36,381 bases of DNA, taken from the NCBI RefSeq assembly GCF_024508875.1, contig NZ_JANINU010000136.1, positions 1 to 36,381 on the forward strand, given 5' to 3'. This document shows positions 17,504-25,396 of this stretch, one piece after another. Both the position numbers and the translations under genes were made by a program. Every line of letters starts with the position of its first letter. The first letter of the stretch is position 1. The notes beneath the pieces were generated by a model that saw nothing but the letters and a program-made list of their open reading frames with translations, searched no databases and was not told the DNA's origin. The DNA comes from Phenylobacterium sp. Lineage in GTDB: Bacteria; Pseudomonadota; Alphaproteobacteria; Caulobacterales; Caulobacteraceae.

Positions 17504-18324
17504 GCCTCGAGAGCCTGCCTACCCTGCGCGAGGCGCTGGAGAGCCATGGCCTGTGGGCCAAGAAGGCGTTCGGCCAGCACTTCCTGCTCGACCTGAACGT
17601 GACGCGGAAGATCGCCCGGCTGGCGCAGGTCGGCGACGGCGACCACGTCATCGAGGTGGGTCCCGGCCCCGGCGGCCTCACCCGCGCGCTGCTGGAGACC
17701 GGCGCGAAGGTCACGGCGGTGGAGAAGGACGAGCGCTTCCGGCCCCTGCTGCAGGAGGTGGCGGACGTGGCGCCGAACCTCACCCTCGTCTTCGGCGACG
17801 CGCTGAAGGTGGACGAGGCGCAGATCGCCGGCGGCCGGCCCGCGCACCTGGTCTCCAACCTGCCCTACAACGTCGGCACGCCGCTGCTCATCAAGTGGCT
17901 GACCGGCCCGTGGACGCCCGCCTCCCTGACCCTGATGTTCCAGCGCGAGGTGGCCGACCGGATCACCGAGGGGCCCGGCGAGGACGCCTACGGGCGGCTG
18001 GGCGTGATCGTGCAGGCCACCTGCAGGGCCCAGCGCGTGCTGGACGCCCCGGCCCGCGCCTTCACCCCGCCGCCCAAGGTGGACTCGGCCGTCGTGCGCC
18101 TGGAGCCGCTGGCCGACCGGCCGAGCGCCCAGCGCCTCGACGCGCTGCAGAAGATCACCGCCGCCGCCTTCGGGCAGCGCCGCAAGATGCTGCGCTCCAG
18201 CCTGAAGGTGATGGGCGGCGAGGCGCTGATCGTCGCCGCCGGCCTCGACCCGCAGGCGCGCGCCGAGGTCGTGCCGGTGGCCGGCTTCCTGGCCCTCGCC
18301 GACGCCTGGCTGGCGCTGCGGTAA
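17500..18324 (+). CDS. rsmA: 16S rRNA adenine-N6,N6 dimethyltransferase
   Basis: A 274-residue KsgA/RsmA protein that dimethylates the two adjacent adenines in the 3' hairpin of 16S rRNA late in 30S assembly. Motifs are KKAFGQHFLLDLN at the N-terminus, the SAM-binding VIEVGPGPGGLT, acidic VTAVEKDE, VFGDALKV, and the catalytic motif IV NLPYNVGTPLLIKW. FTPPPKVDSAVVRL marks the C-terminal domain. It is the last gene of the lptF-rsmA block, followed by a structured repeat that may end transcription. Confidence 0.97.
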   Translation: MSLESLPTLREALESHGLWAKKAFGQHFLLDLNVTRKIARLAQVGDGDHVIEVGPGPGGLTRALLETGAKVTAVEKDERFRPLLQEVADVAPNLTLVFGDALKVDEAQIAGGRPAHLVSNLPYNVGTPLLIKWLTGPWTPASLTLMFQREVADRITEGPGEDAYGRLGVIVQATCRAQRVLDAPARAFTPPPKVDSAVVRLEPLADRPSAQRLDALQKITAAAFGQRRKMLRSSLKVMGGEALIVAAGLDPQARAEVVPVAGFLALADAWLALR

Positions 18325-18350
18325 CGGGTTCACCCGAGCACCTCGCACAC

Positions 18351-18485
18351 TCGTCATCCCCGGGCTTGACCCGGGGATCCATCCCTCGGCGGCACGGTGG
18401 TGGGAGCGGATTGCGTCGCGCAATCCGCCGCCGGGACTTGCGGCAGCGGAACTATGGATCCCCGGGTCAAGCCCGGGGATGACGA
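18351..18485. repeat. Nested palindromic intergenic element
   Basis: Two perfect inverted 32-base arms at 18351-18382 and 18454-18485 flank a 71-base centre. Each arm is itself a hairpin (ATCCCCGGG, CTTGA, CCCGGGGAT). The centre carries a third perfect palindrome, GCGGATTGCG-TCG-CGCAATCCGC at 18406-18428. The arm motif TCATCCCCGGGCTTGACCC is of the kind dispersed in many alphaproteobacterial genomes. As RNA it would fold into a long stem with a side hairpin and could stop transcription or stabilise the rsmA mRNA end. Only one copy is in this window. Confidence 0.85.
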
Positions 18486-18569
18486 GCAGGGGGGAGGAAG
18501 CCAGCCTCGACCATTGCCGAACCCTGTCGCAGCCGCTCCAATGCCAGCGGAATCGTTCGGGGAGCCGGC

Positions 18570-19241
18570 ATGCTGACCCTTCTGGGCGTCGCCACCGTGG
18601 TGGTCGGGTTCGCCGTGCGGCTGAACCCGCTGCTGGTGGTGACCCTCGCCGCCTTCGTCACCGGCCTCGCCGCCGGGCTCTCGCCGGTCGAGGTGCTGGA
18701 AGCCTTCGGCAAGGCGTTCAACGAGAACCGCTTCGTCAGCGCCGCCTACCTGGTGCTGCCGGTGATCGGCGTCGTGGAACGCGCCGGGCTGCAGGAGCGC
18801 GCGCGCAGCCTGATCGCGCGGTTCAGGGGCGTCTCGGTCGGTCCGTTCCTGATCGGCTACCTGGCCTTCCGGCAGCTCACCTCGGCGCTGGGCCTGACCT
18901 CCATCGCCGGTCACGCCCAGAGCATCCGGCCGATGGTGGCGCCGATGGCCGAGGGCGCCGTCGAGATGCGCACCGGCCGGCCGCTCGATCCCGAGACCCG
19001 CCAGGACACCCGCGCCATGGCCTCGGCCACCGACAACATCGGCCTGTTCTTCGGCGAGGACATCTTCATCGCCATCGGCTCGATCCTGCTGATGGTCGGG
19101 TTCCTCGCCACCAGCGGCATCGTGATCGACCCGATACACCTGTCGCTGTGGGCGATCCCGACCGCGCTGATCGCGTTCGTGCTCCACGCTGGACGGCTGA
19201 TCCTTTTCGACCGCCGACTGCGGCGGAGGGCGGGCGCATGA
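18570..19241 (+). CDS. DUF969 family membrane protein
   Basis: A 223-residue integral membrane protein with about six hydrophobic segments (starting MLTLLGVATVVVGFAVRL, LLVVTLAAFVTGLAAGL, FLIGYLAFRQLTSALGL, then two near the C-terminus). Conserved-looking polar motifs are AFNENRFVSAAYLVLPVIG, RQLTSALGLTSIAGHAQ and SATDNIGLFFGEDIFIAIG. It belongs to a putative permease half that occurs with DUF979; its stop overlaps the DUF979 start as ATGA. From memory, the pair also sits beside pyroglutamyl peptidase or 5-oxoproline genes in Firmicutes, which suggests uptake of a small carboxylate or peptide derivative. That is inference. No ATPase is present, so a secondary transporter is more likely. Confidence 0.82.
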   Translation: MLTLLGVATVVVGFAVRLNPLLVVTLAAFVTGLAAGLSPVEVLEAFGKAFNENRFVSAAYLVLPVIGVVERAGLQERARSLIARFRGVSVGPFLIGYLAFRQLTSALGLTSIAGHAQSIRPMVAPMAEGAVEMRTGRPLDPETRQDTRAMASATDNIGLFFGEDIFIAIGSILLMVGFLATSGIVIDPIHLSLWAIPTALIAFVLHAGRLILFDRRLRRRAGA

Positions 19242-20191
19242 TCAAGCTCACGGCCGTCTATGTCCTGGCGGGCCTGGTCTTCGCCGCCTTCGCCATCCTG
19301 AGCGCCACCGACCGCAACAACGGCAAGCGTTTCGGCAACGCCGCCTTCTGGGGCCTGGTCTCGCTGAGCTTCCTGGCGGGCGACCGGCTGGGCGACCTGG
19401 GCAACGGGATCCTGGTGCTCGGCCTGGCCGGCATCGCCGGCTTCGGCCTGCTGGGCCGCGGCCAGCCCGCCACCACCTCGCCGCAGGAGCGCAAGGCGCT
19501 GGCCGAGCGGTTCGGCGAGAAGCTGTTCGTCCCGGCCCTGACCCTGCCCGTGGTCGTGGCGCTCGGCGTGCTAGTGCTGAAGCCGCTGCAGTTCGGCGGC
19601 GTTCCGCTGCTCGACCCCAAGCAGGCCACGCTGCTGTCCCTCGCCCTGGCCGCCGTCATTGCGGTCGGCGTCGGCCTGATCCTCCTGCGCCAGCCGCCGA
19701 TCAGCCCGCTGCAGGAGGGCCGCCGGCTGATGGACACCGTCGGCTGGGCCGCGCTGCTGCCGCAGATGCTGGCGGCGCTCGGCGCCATCTTCGCCCTGGC
19801 CGGGGTCGGCGAACTGGTCGGCAAGCTGGTCACCGACTGGATCCCGATGGACGCGCGCCTGACCGCGGTGGCCGTCTACTGCCTGGGCATGGCCGGCTTC
19901 ACGATCATCATGGGCAACGCCTTCGCCGCCTTCCCGGTGATGACCGCCGGCATCGGCCTGCCGATCCTCATCCACCGGTTCGGCGGCGACCCGGCCGTGG
20001 TCGCCTCCATCGGCATGCTGTCGGGCTTCTGCGGCACGCTGATGACCCCGCTGGCGGCCAACTTCAACCTGGTCCCGGCCGCCCTGCTGGAGCTGCCCGA
20101 CCGCTATGCCGTCATCAAGAAGCAGATCCCAACCGCCCTGCCCCTGCTGATCGCCAATGTGGTGCTGATGTATGTCCTCGCGTTCCGATAG
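19238..20191 (+). CDS. DUF979 family membrane protein
   Basis: A 317-residue integral membrane protein with about nine hydrophobic segments (KLTAVYVLAGLVFAAFAIL at the start, FVPALTLPVVVALGVLVL, TLLSLALAAVIAVGVGLILL, PTALPLLIANVVLMYVLAF at the end). Polar motifs include MGNAFAAFPVMTAGIGLP and LSGFCGTLMTPLAANFNLVP, the latter resembling a substrate-binding hairpin of ion-coupled transporters. It is the probable partner of the DUF969 protein, with start and stop overlapping by four bases, and it overlaps the downstream DUF2891 gene by 20 bases. Transport function is inferred from topology and pairing only. Confidence 0.82.
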   Translation: MIKLTAVYVLAGLVFAAFAILSATDRNNGKRFGNAAFWGLVSLSFLAGDRLGDLGNGILVLGLAGIAGFGLLGRGQPATTSPQERKALAERFGEKLFVPALTLPVVVALGVLVLKPLQFGGVPLLDPKQATLLSLALAAVIAVGVGLILLRQPPISPLQEGRRLMDTVGWAALLPQMLAALGAIFALAGVGELVGKLVTDWIPMDARLTAVAVYCLGMAGFTIIMGNAFAAFPVMTAGIGLPILIHRFGGDPAVVASIGMLSGFCGTLMTPLAANFNLVPAALLELPDRYAVIKKQIPTALPLLIANVVLMYVLAFR

Positions 20192-21185
20192 CCGCCTGAC
20201 GCCCGAACTCGCGTCCCAGTTCGCCCGCCTGGCGCTGGGCCACGTCGGCCGCGAATATCCCAACAAGATGGACCACGTGCTGGCCGGCCCCGACGACGTC
20301 CGCGGCCCCCGAGACCTGCACCCGATCTACTTCGGCAGCTTCGACTGGCACTCCTGCGTCCACGGCTACTGGACGCTGGCCACCGTCCTGCGCCTGCACC
20401 CCGACATCCCCGAGGCGCCGGCCATCCGCGCGCTGTTCGACGACGCCTTCACGGCGCGGAAGGTGGCGGCCGAGGCGGCCTACCTGGCCCGCCCCTCGTC
20501 GCGCGGCTTCGAGCGACCCTACGGCTGGGGCTGGCTGCTGAAGTTGCAGGCCGAGCTGATGGCCCACGACGCGCCGTGGGCCGCCACGCACCGCCCGCTC
20601 GCCGAGGCCTTCGCCCAGCGGTTCCGCGACTTCCTGCCGATCGCCACCTACCCCATCCGCACGGGCGTGCATTCCTCCACCAGCTTCGCCCTCGCGCTCG
20701 CCGCCGACTACGCCCGCGCGACGAATGACGACGCCCTGCTCGCCCTGTTCGCCGACAAGGCCCGCGCCTGGCACCTCGGCGACCGCGACGCCCAGGCGTG
20801 GGAGCCGTCGGGCGACGACTTCCTCTCCCCAACCCTGATGACCGCAGAGTGCCTGCGCCGCCTGCTGCCGGCCGGCGAGTTCGCGCCCTGGTTAGCCGCC
20901 TACCTGCCGCGCGCCGCGCAAGGACAGCCCGCCAGCCTCTTCATCCCCGCCGCCCCCTCCGACCGCACCGACGGCAAGATCGCCCACCTGGACGGCCTGA
21001 ACCTCTCGCGCGCCTGGTGCTGGCGGAACCTGGCGGTGAGCCTGCCGGCGGAGCACCCCGCGCGGCCGGTGATCGCGGAGGCCGCGCAGGCGCACCTCGA
21101 CGCCAGCCTGCCGCATGTGGCCGGCGACTACATGGGCGAACACTGGCTCGCCTCGTTCGCCCTCCTGGCGCTGTTGGTGGGCTGA
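20172..21185 (+). CDS. DUF2891 family protein
   Basis: A 337-residue soluble protein without signal peptide. Motifs are FGSFDWHSCVHGYWTLA near residue 55, RPYGWGWLLKLQAEL, YPIRTGVHSSTSFALALA, WEPSGDDFLSPTLM and LDGLNLSRAWCWRNLA. The Trp/His-rich, helix-paired pattern suggests an all-helical toroid, as in some sugar-processing enzymes, but this is only an impression and no activity is known to me. Its ATG lies 20 bases inside the DUF979 gene, so it is part of the same operon. It probably acts on whatever the DUF969/DUF979 pair imports. Confidence 0.85.
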   Translation: MSSRSDSRLTPELASQFARLALGHVGREYPNKMDHVLAGPDDVRGPRDLHPIYFGSFDWHSCVHGYWTLATVLRLHPDIPEAPAIRALFDDAFTARKVAAEAAYLARPSSRGFERPYGWGWLLKLQAELMAHDAPWAATHRPLAEAFAQRFRDFLPIATYPIRTGVHSSTSFALALAADYARATNDDALLALFADKARAWHLGDRDAQAWEPSGDDFLSPTLMTAECLRRLLPAGEFAPWLAAYLPRAAQGQPASLFIPAAPSDRTDGKIAHLDGLNLSRAWCWRNLAVSLPAEHPARPVIAEAAQAHLDASLPHVAGDYMGEHWLASFALLALLVG

Positions 21186-21239
21186 GCGCGCGGGCCCGAA
21201 GCGGACGTCGCGCGGTTCTGGGAGGGGTGGGTTGTGGAC

Positions 21240-21563
21240 CTAGGAAATCGGGTTGACCGGCAGTGGCCGTACCCAGTCTGCGCCACAAGCCTGCTGAGCA
21301 ACCTCGAAGCGTTTTAGATCGTCGGTGAGAAGCAATACCTCCCGCTGGCGGATGACGAAAGGGATCGGCAGCACGTAGGGAGGCGGCGTCGTCGTGGCAT
21401 AGCCGCAGATCACCCCATCCTTGGTCACAACTGATCGGATCGAGATTTCATTCCCGAACCGCTTCGTCAGGAGCGCGCGCGCCTCGTCTTGTGGGTCCTC
21501 CCCAGAGGGGCGGCAGGCATGGAGCAGAAGGCTGCAAGCAAGGAGGAGAACCGCGCACCGCAT
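21240..21563 (-). CDS. Small hypothetical lipoprotein
   Basis: A 107-residue frame starting MRCAVLLLACSLLLHAC, a signal peptide with lipobox LLHAC. The body reads EDPQDEARALLTKRFGNEIS, then VICGYATTTPPP and IPFVIRQREVLLL. The pattern of a cysteine, glycine and a later F-x-x-R strand recalls small hypothetical Caulobacterales envelope proteins, but I cannot name a family. The ribosome site is weak. Local base composition is less GC-rich than the surroundings. It stands alone on the minus strand after the DUF2891 gene (plus strand). Confidence 0.55.
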   Translation of the reverse strand: MRCAVLLLACSLLLHACRPSGEDPQDEARALLTKRFGNEISIRSVVTKDGVICGYATTTPPPYVLPIPFVIRQREVLLLTDDLKRFEVAQQACGADWVRPLPVNPIS

Positions 21564-21864
21564 GGCGCAGCTTAACAGGAACGGTGACTATGTCCGTAAC
21601 GGGTCGAGCGCGGTCTTTGTAGTCTCGCCCGGATTCCGACTTTCGCTGCACGTCAGCGTCCAGCTTGCAATTCGATTTCGGGGCTCGACTGCGGCTTGAA
21701 GTTCGAGGGGCCGCTCGCGGAGCGCCTCGTTGTGAGCGACCTGGCGAAGCTGAGTCATCGCCGGCGCCGTCGGGAGCGGTCGGGCTGGCGGCCGGCATCT
21801 TATCCGGGCGGGCCGGCAAAGAGGCTGGGTGAGATGCTGATGTCTCCGTCTCCTCCTAAGGGCG
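21564..21864. other. Weakly coded intergenic stretch
   Basis: No frame here has a good start, ribosome site and protein-like composition. Open frames are rich in Arg, Ser and Pro, which is typical of out-of-frame GC-rich DNA. It may hold the promoter of the small lipoprotein gene. GGCGT-CAAG-ACGCC at 21861-21874 is a short hairpin overlapping the stop of the next gene. Confidence 0.4.
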
Positions 21865-22368
21865 TCAAGACGCCAAGGTGCTGGCGGCCAACACCGCCAT
21901 CGGCCAGGTGACGAGCGTGCTCACGGAAAGACCTAACTGTGTCGCCAGTAGGCTAGTGGGTGCAGCGACAGTCGGTTCGCTGATCGCTCCTTCCGGTCTC
22001 GTGGTCGCCGTGCTCATCCGCCAAGGGGCTTTCGCCATCCACCCGTCATCTCGACCTGTTCCTCGGCCGTCGTAGTGGTTCAGGTGTGACCTGATGTCGG
22101 CACGGCCGGCCCAAGCGAGGTAGCCAATGAGGACGGGTGGTCCACCAACACCCACGAGCGCACCCAGAAGTAGCGCGTCGCCGAGCTTGTAAGACGACAT
22201 GACCGCAGCAAAGCTGACCGCCGAGGCGGCGATGGCCCCCCACATCAAGCTTGCTCGGCGCCGCCGGTGGGGGACCTTGTAGCGCGCCACCGCAAGCTCG
22301 ACTTTGAGCCCGCATACGCCAGCGATACATAGCCATAGGGCCCAGGCCAGATAGATCGCAGGCTCCAT
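21865..22368 (-). CDS. Hypothetical small membrane protein
   Basis: A 167-residue frame with three clear hydrophobic segments: IYLAWALWLCIAGVCGL (about 5-21), MWGAIAASAVSFAAVM (about 42-58) and DALLLGALVGVGGPPVLIGY (about 65-84). A basic loop KVPHRRRRAS lies between the first two. The last ~30 residues are again hydrophobic (LVTWPMAVLAASTLA). The half from residue ~95 is Thr/Pro-rich and may be less conserved. GAGG lies very near the ATG; AAGG is further upstream. I do not recognise the family. A frameshift in the C-terminal half is possible. Confidence 0.5.
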   Translation of the reverse strand: MEPAIYLAWALWLCIAGVCGLKVELAVARYKVPHRRRRASLMWGAIAASAVSFAAVMSSYKLGDALLLGALVGVGGPPVLIGYLAWAGRADIRSHLNHYDGRGTGRDDGWMAKAPWRMSTATTRPEGAISEPTVAAPTSLLATQLGLSVSTLVTWPMAVLAASTLAS

Positions 22369-22474
22369 CGCCTCAATAGACCTTACGCCTGAGAGACCGA
22401 CAAGGCTGCGTCAAACCTCGCCCCCCATTGCGCCCTTGGGCCGGGGGAAGAGAGGGGGTTGAGGAGACGGAGCG

Positions 22475-24394
22475 TCACGCCGGCTCGGGCACCTTCTCCA
22501 GCACGAAGTCGTCCGGGTTGGGGGCCAGCGTCGCGCGCCAGTAGTCGATGAGGCCGAAGGGCCAGTTCTGGCTCACGCGGCCCAGGCTGTTCTTGTACCA
22601 GCTCGACACGTGCGGCGAGCCCCAGGCCCAGCCCGCGTTGGCCTCGTCGACGCGGCGGTTGAAGTCGTCGTGGACGGCGGCCTTGACCTCCATCGACCGG
22701 GCCCCGCTCTCGGCCAGCAGGCGCAGGGCGCCCACGATGTAGCGGACCGAGCACTCGGAGAAGAAGATGATCGAGCCGTTGACCACGATGTTGGTGTTGG
22801 GCCCGTAGGTGATGAAGAAGTTCGGGAAGCCCGGCACGGTCATGCCGAGGTAGGCCCGCGCGTCGCCGTTCCAGACGTCGTGCAGGTCGCGGCCGCCCTT
22901 GCCTTTCACCTTCAGGAACGACAGGAAGTTCGAGGCCTGGAAGCCGGTGCCGTAGATCAGCACGTCGAACTCGTGCTCGACCCCGTCGGCGGTCTTGACG
23001 CCCTTGGCGGTGATCTCGGCGATCTTGTCGGTGACCAGCTCGACGTTCGGACGCTTCAGCGCCGCCAGCCAGACGCCGTTGTCCAGCACGGCCCGCTTGC
23101 CGCCGATCGGATAGTCCGGGACCACCTTGTCGGCCAGGTCGGGGCGGTCGGCCACCTGGGCCTGCAGGGCCATGGCCGCCATCTCGCGCAGCATGGCGTT
23201 CTCGGGCCCGACGGCGGTCTTGGGGCCCGTCCAGTTCGGATCGGACTTCACCATCGGCAGGAAGCCCTCGGTGGTCATCCAGAACAGATAGAAGCGGTAC
23301 CACTTGTCGAAGAAGGGCACGTGCTCCAGCACCCACTTCATGTTGTCGGCGACGTCGTCGTGGTAGTGCGGCGCCGGCAGGCCCCACGGCGGCGTGCGCT
23401 GGAACACGGTCAGCTTGGCCACGTAGGGCGCGATCTCGGGCACGAACTGGTAGGCCGAGGCGCCGGTGCCGATCACCCCCACCCGCTTGCCCTTCAGGTC
23501 CACGTCGTGCCGCCATTCGGCCGAGTGGAACGCGGGGCCCTCGAAGCTGCCCAGGCCCTTGATGTCGGGGAAGCGCGGGCGGTTGAGCTGGCCGACGCAC
23601 GAGACGACGGCGTTGGCCTCGACCACCTCGGTCTGGCCGTCCTTCTTCAGCGTGCAGCGCCAGACGGCGCGCGCCTCGTCCCAGGCGACGCTCTCGACCC
23701 ACGTGCCGAAGCGGATGTGCTTCTTCAGGTCGTACTTCTTGGCGACGCCGCGGAAGTACTCCAGCAGCACCGGCTGAGGCGAGAAGTGCTGCGGCCAGGC
23801 GTGGCTGGGCTCGAACGAGTAGCTGTACATGTGGTTCGAGTTGTCCACCCGGCAGCCGGGATAGGTGTTCTCGAACCAGGTGCCGCCCACGTCGGCGTTC
23901 TTGTCGACGATCTCGAACGGCACGCCGGCCTGGCTGAGGCGGATGCCGGTGAGCAGGCCCGACATGCCCGCGCCGATCACCAGCACCTTCAGCTTGCGCG
24001 CCGCGTCCTGCAGCTTGGGCTGGTCGAACTGCGGGTCCTTGCTGCTGCGCCCGTCGAGGGTCAGTTCGTCCATCAGGAAGTCGACGTACTCCGGGGGGAT
24101 CGGCGCGCCGGCCACGAAGTCCATCTGGCGGCGCAGGGTCGCGGTGTCCGGCTTCGGCATGGCCAGCGGCTTGCCGGCGATGTGGGCGCGAATGGCCTCG
24201 GCGGCGGCCTTGCGCGCGGCGGCCTGCTGCTCCGGTGAAATGCCCAGGTCCTCGCGGTCCATCGGGTTGTAGACCGGCGTCCACTCGGGCCGCAGCCAGC
24301 TCGCGTCGCCCGTCAGGTGGACCATGGCGGTCAGCAGCGCCGGAAGGTGCGCGTCCTTCAGGACGTCTTCGAGGTTCCCGGGAACGTCAGCCAT
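22475..24394 (-). CDS. Flavin-dependent Baeyer-Villiger monooxygenase
   Basis: A 639-residue enzyme of the 4-hydroxyacetophenone monooxygenase type, with the long N-terminal extension (~130 residues) of that subgroup. It has the FAD motif GAGMSGLLTGIRLSQAG, GGTWFENTYPGCRVD, and the Baeyer-Villiger fingerprint FEGPAFHSAEW. The NADPH Rossmann GVIGTGASAYQFVPEIA and the C-terminal GTGFQASNFL follow. It inserts one oxygen from O2 beside a ketone carbonyl to give an ester or lactone, using NADPH. The fingerprint ends in Trp-Arg rather than the common Trp-Pro or Trp-Asp. AGGAG lies seven bases before the ATG. It follows the aldo/keto reductase gene by 81 bases on the same strand. The native ketone is unknown. 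Confidence 0.92.
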   Translation of the reverse strand: MADVPGNLEDVLKDAHLPALLTAMVHLTGDASWLRPEWTPVYNPMDREDLGISPEQQAAARKAAAEAIRAHIAGKPLAMPKPDTATLRRQMDFVAGAPIPPEYVDFLMDELTLDGRSSKDPQFDQPKLQDAARKLKVLVIGAGMSGLLTGIRLSQAGVPFEIVDKNADVGGTWFENTYPGCRVDNSNHMYSYSFEPSHAWPQHFSPQPVLLEYFRGVAKKYDLKKHIRFGTWVESVAWDEARAVWRCTLKKDGQTEVVEANAVVSCVGQLNRPRFPDIKGLGSFEGPAFHSAEWRHDVDLKGKRVGVIGTGASAYQFVPEIAPYVAKLTVFQRTPPWGLPAPHYHDDVADNMKWVLEHVPFFDKWYRFYLFWMTTEGFLPMVKSDPNWTGPKTAVGPENAMLREMAAMALQAQVADRPDLADKVVPDYPIGGKRAVLDNGVWLAALKRPNVELVTDKIAEITAKGVKTADGVEHEFDVLIYGTGFQASNFLSFLKVKGKGGRDLHDVWNGDARAYLGMTVPGFPNFFITYGPNTNIVVNGSIIFFSECSVRYIVGALRLLAESGARSMEVKAAVHDDFNRRVDEANAGWAWGSPHVSSWYKNSLGRVSQNWPFGLIDYWRATLAPNPDDFVLEKVPEPA

Positions 24395-24475
24395 ATGCTC
24401 CTGCCCTTAGATTATCGTTGTTCTCCTAGGCCAGCATGACTCCCGGCGCGGGCCGGTGGAAGTCCTCACGCCACG

Positions 24476-25396
24476 TCAACGGCTTACGCGCTGGGCGGCG
24501 TGGATGCGGGCCATGACGCCGTCGGGGAGGACCCTGCCGCTCGCGGCCAGGTTCTCCCGCAGGTGCGCCGGCCGCGTGGCGCCGAACACGGCCGCGCTGA
24601 CCCCCGGGTTGGCCAGCAGATAGGCCAGCGCCGCCTGGGAGCCTGTCATGTCCGGCAGGCGGTGCAGGAAGGTGAAGTGCTGGCCGCGGACCAGTTCGCC
24701 CCGGTGCTTCGCCAGCGCCCGGGCGGCGTACCACAGGTCCTGCGGCCCCTTCAGGCGCGAGAGCAGCGGCCGGGTGTGGCCCATGGCCAGCGGCATGCCG
24801 GCCAGGACGCCCTTCCCCGCCGCGGCGGCGCGGGCGATCAGCGGCTCGCGCTCGGGGCGCAGGACGTTGTAGTCGACCATCACCGCGTCGAAGACCTCCA
24901 GGCCGATCGCATGCTCGATCACCGCCGGATCGAAGCTGTTCAGCCCGACGGCGCGGGCCAGGCCCCTCGCCTTCAGCCCCGCCAGCGCCGCCAGCATCGG
25001 CTCGTCCAGCTCGTGGATCGCCGGGCCGTGAAGCTGGAGCAGGCCCAGCGTCTCCAGGCCCAGGTTGCGCAGGCTGCGCTCGGCGCTGGCGACGATGGCG
25101 GCGGGGGTCATGTCGCGGGCGATCCGGCCGCCGCCGGCGTGGTAGGTGCCGGCCTTGGTGGCGATCACCAGGCGCGAGGCGTCCCGCCCCTTCAGCGCCC
25201 GCCCCAGGCGCGGCTCGGCCTCGCCCGCCGAATAGCTGGCGCCGGTGTCGAACAGGGTGACGCCCCGGTCGATGGCCTCGTGCACGAGGCCCAGCGCGGT
25301 CCGCTCGTCGAAGCGCGGCTTGCCCCACCAGCTCGCGCAGCCGAAGCCCAGTTCCGAGACGGTCAGGCCGCTGCGGCCCAGGGGACGGTATCGCAT
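24476..25396 (-). CDS. Aldo/keto reductase
   Basis: A 306-residue NADPH-dependent (beta/alpha)8 oxidoreductase. The start YRPLGRSGLTVSELGFGCA is typical. The tetrad is visible as Asp in FDTGASYSAGEAE, Tyr in the same motif, Lys in IATKAG and His in LLQLHGP. GVLAGMPLAMGHTR and NPGVSAAVFGATRPAHL contribute the cofactor end. It resembles L-fucose or D-threo-aldose dehydrogenase-like members, but the substrate cannot be fixed. The ATG shares its A with the stop of the upstream hydrolase (TGATG), so the two are coupled, and the monooxygenase follows. Confidence 0.92.
   Translation of the reverse strand: MRYRPLGRSGLTVSELGFGCASWWGKPRFDERTALGLVHEAIDRGVTLFDTGASYSAGEAEPRLGRALKGRDASRLVIATKAGTYHAGGGRIARDMTPAAIVASAERSLRNLGLETLGLLQLHGPAIHELDEPMLAALAGLKARGLARAVGLNSFDPAVIEHAIGLEVFDAVMVDYNVLRPEREPLIARAAAAGKGVLAGMPLAMGHTRPLLSRLKGPQDLWYAARALAKHRGELVRGQHFTFLHRLPDMTGSQAALAYLLANPGVSAAVFGATRPAHLRENLAASGRVLPDGVMARIHAAQRVSR

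Noticed and set aside
21696..21911. Plus-strand frame starting TTG, KFEGPLAERLVVSDL
   Set aside because: The first ~22 residues look protein-like but it then turns into Arg/Pro-rich sequence with no ribosome site or family match, and overlaps the membrane-protein gene on the other strand.
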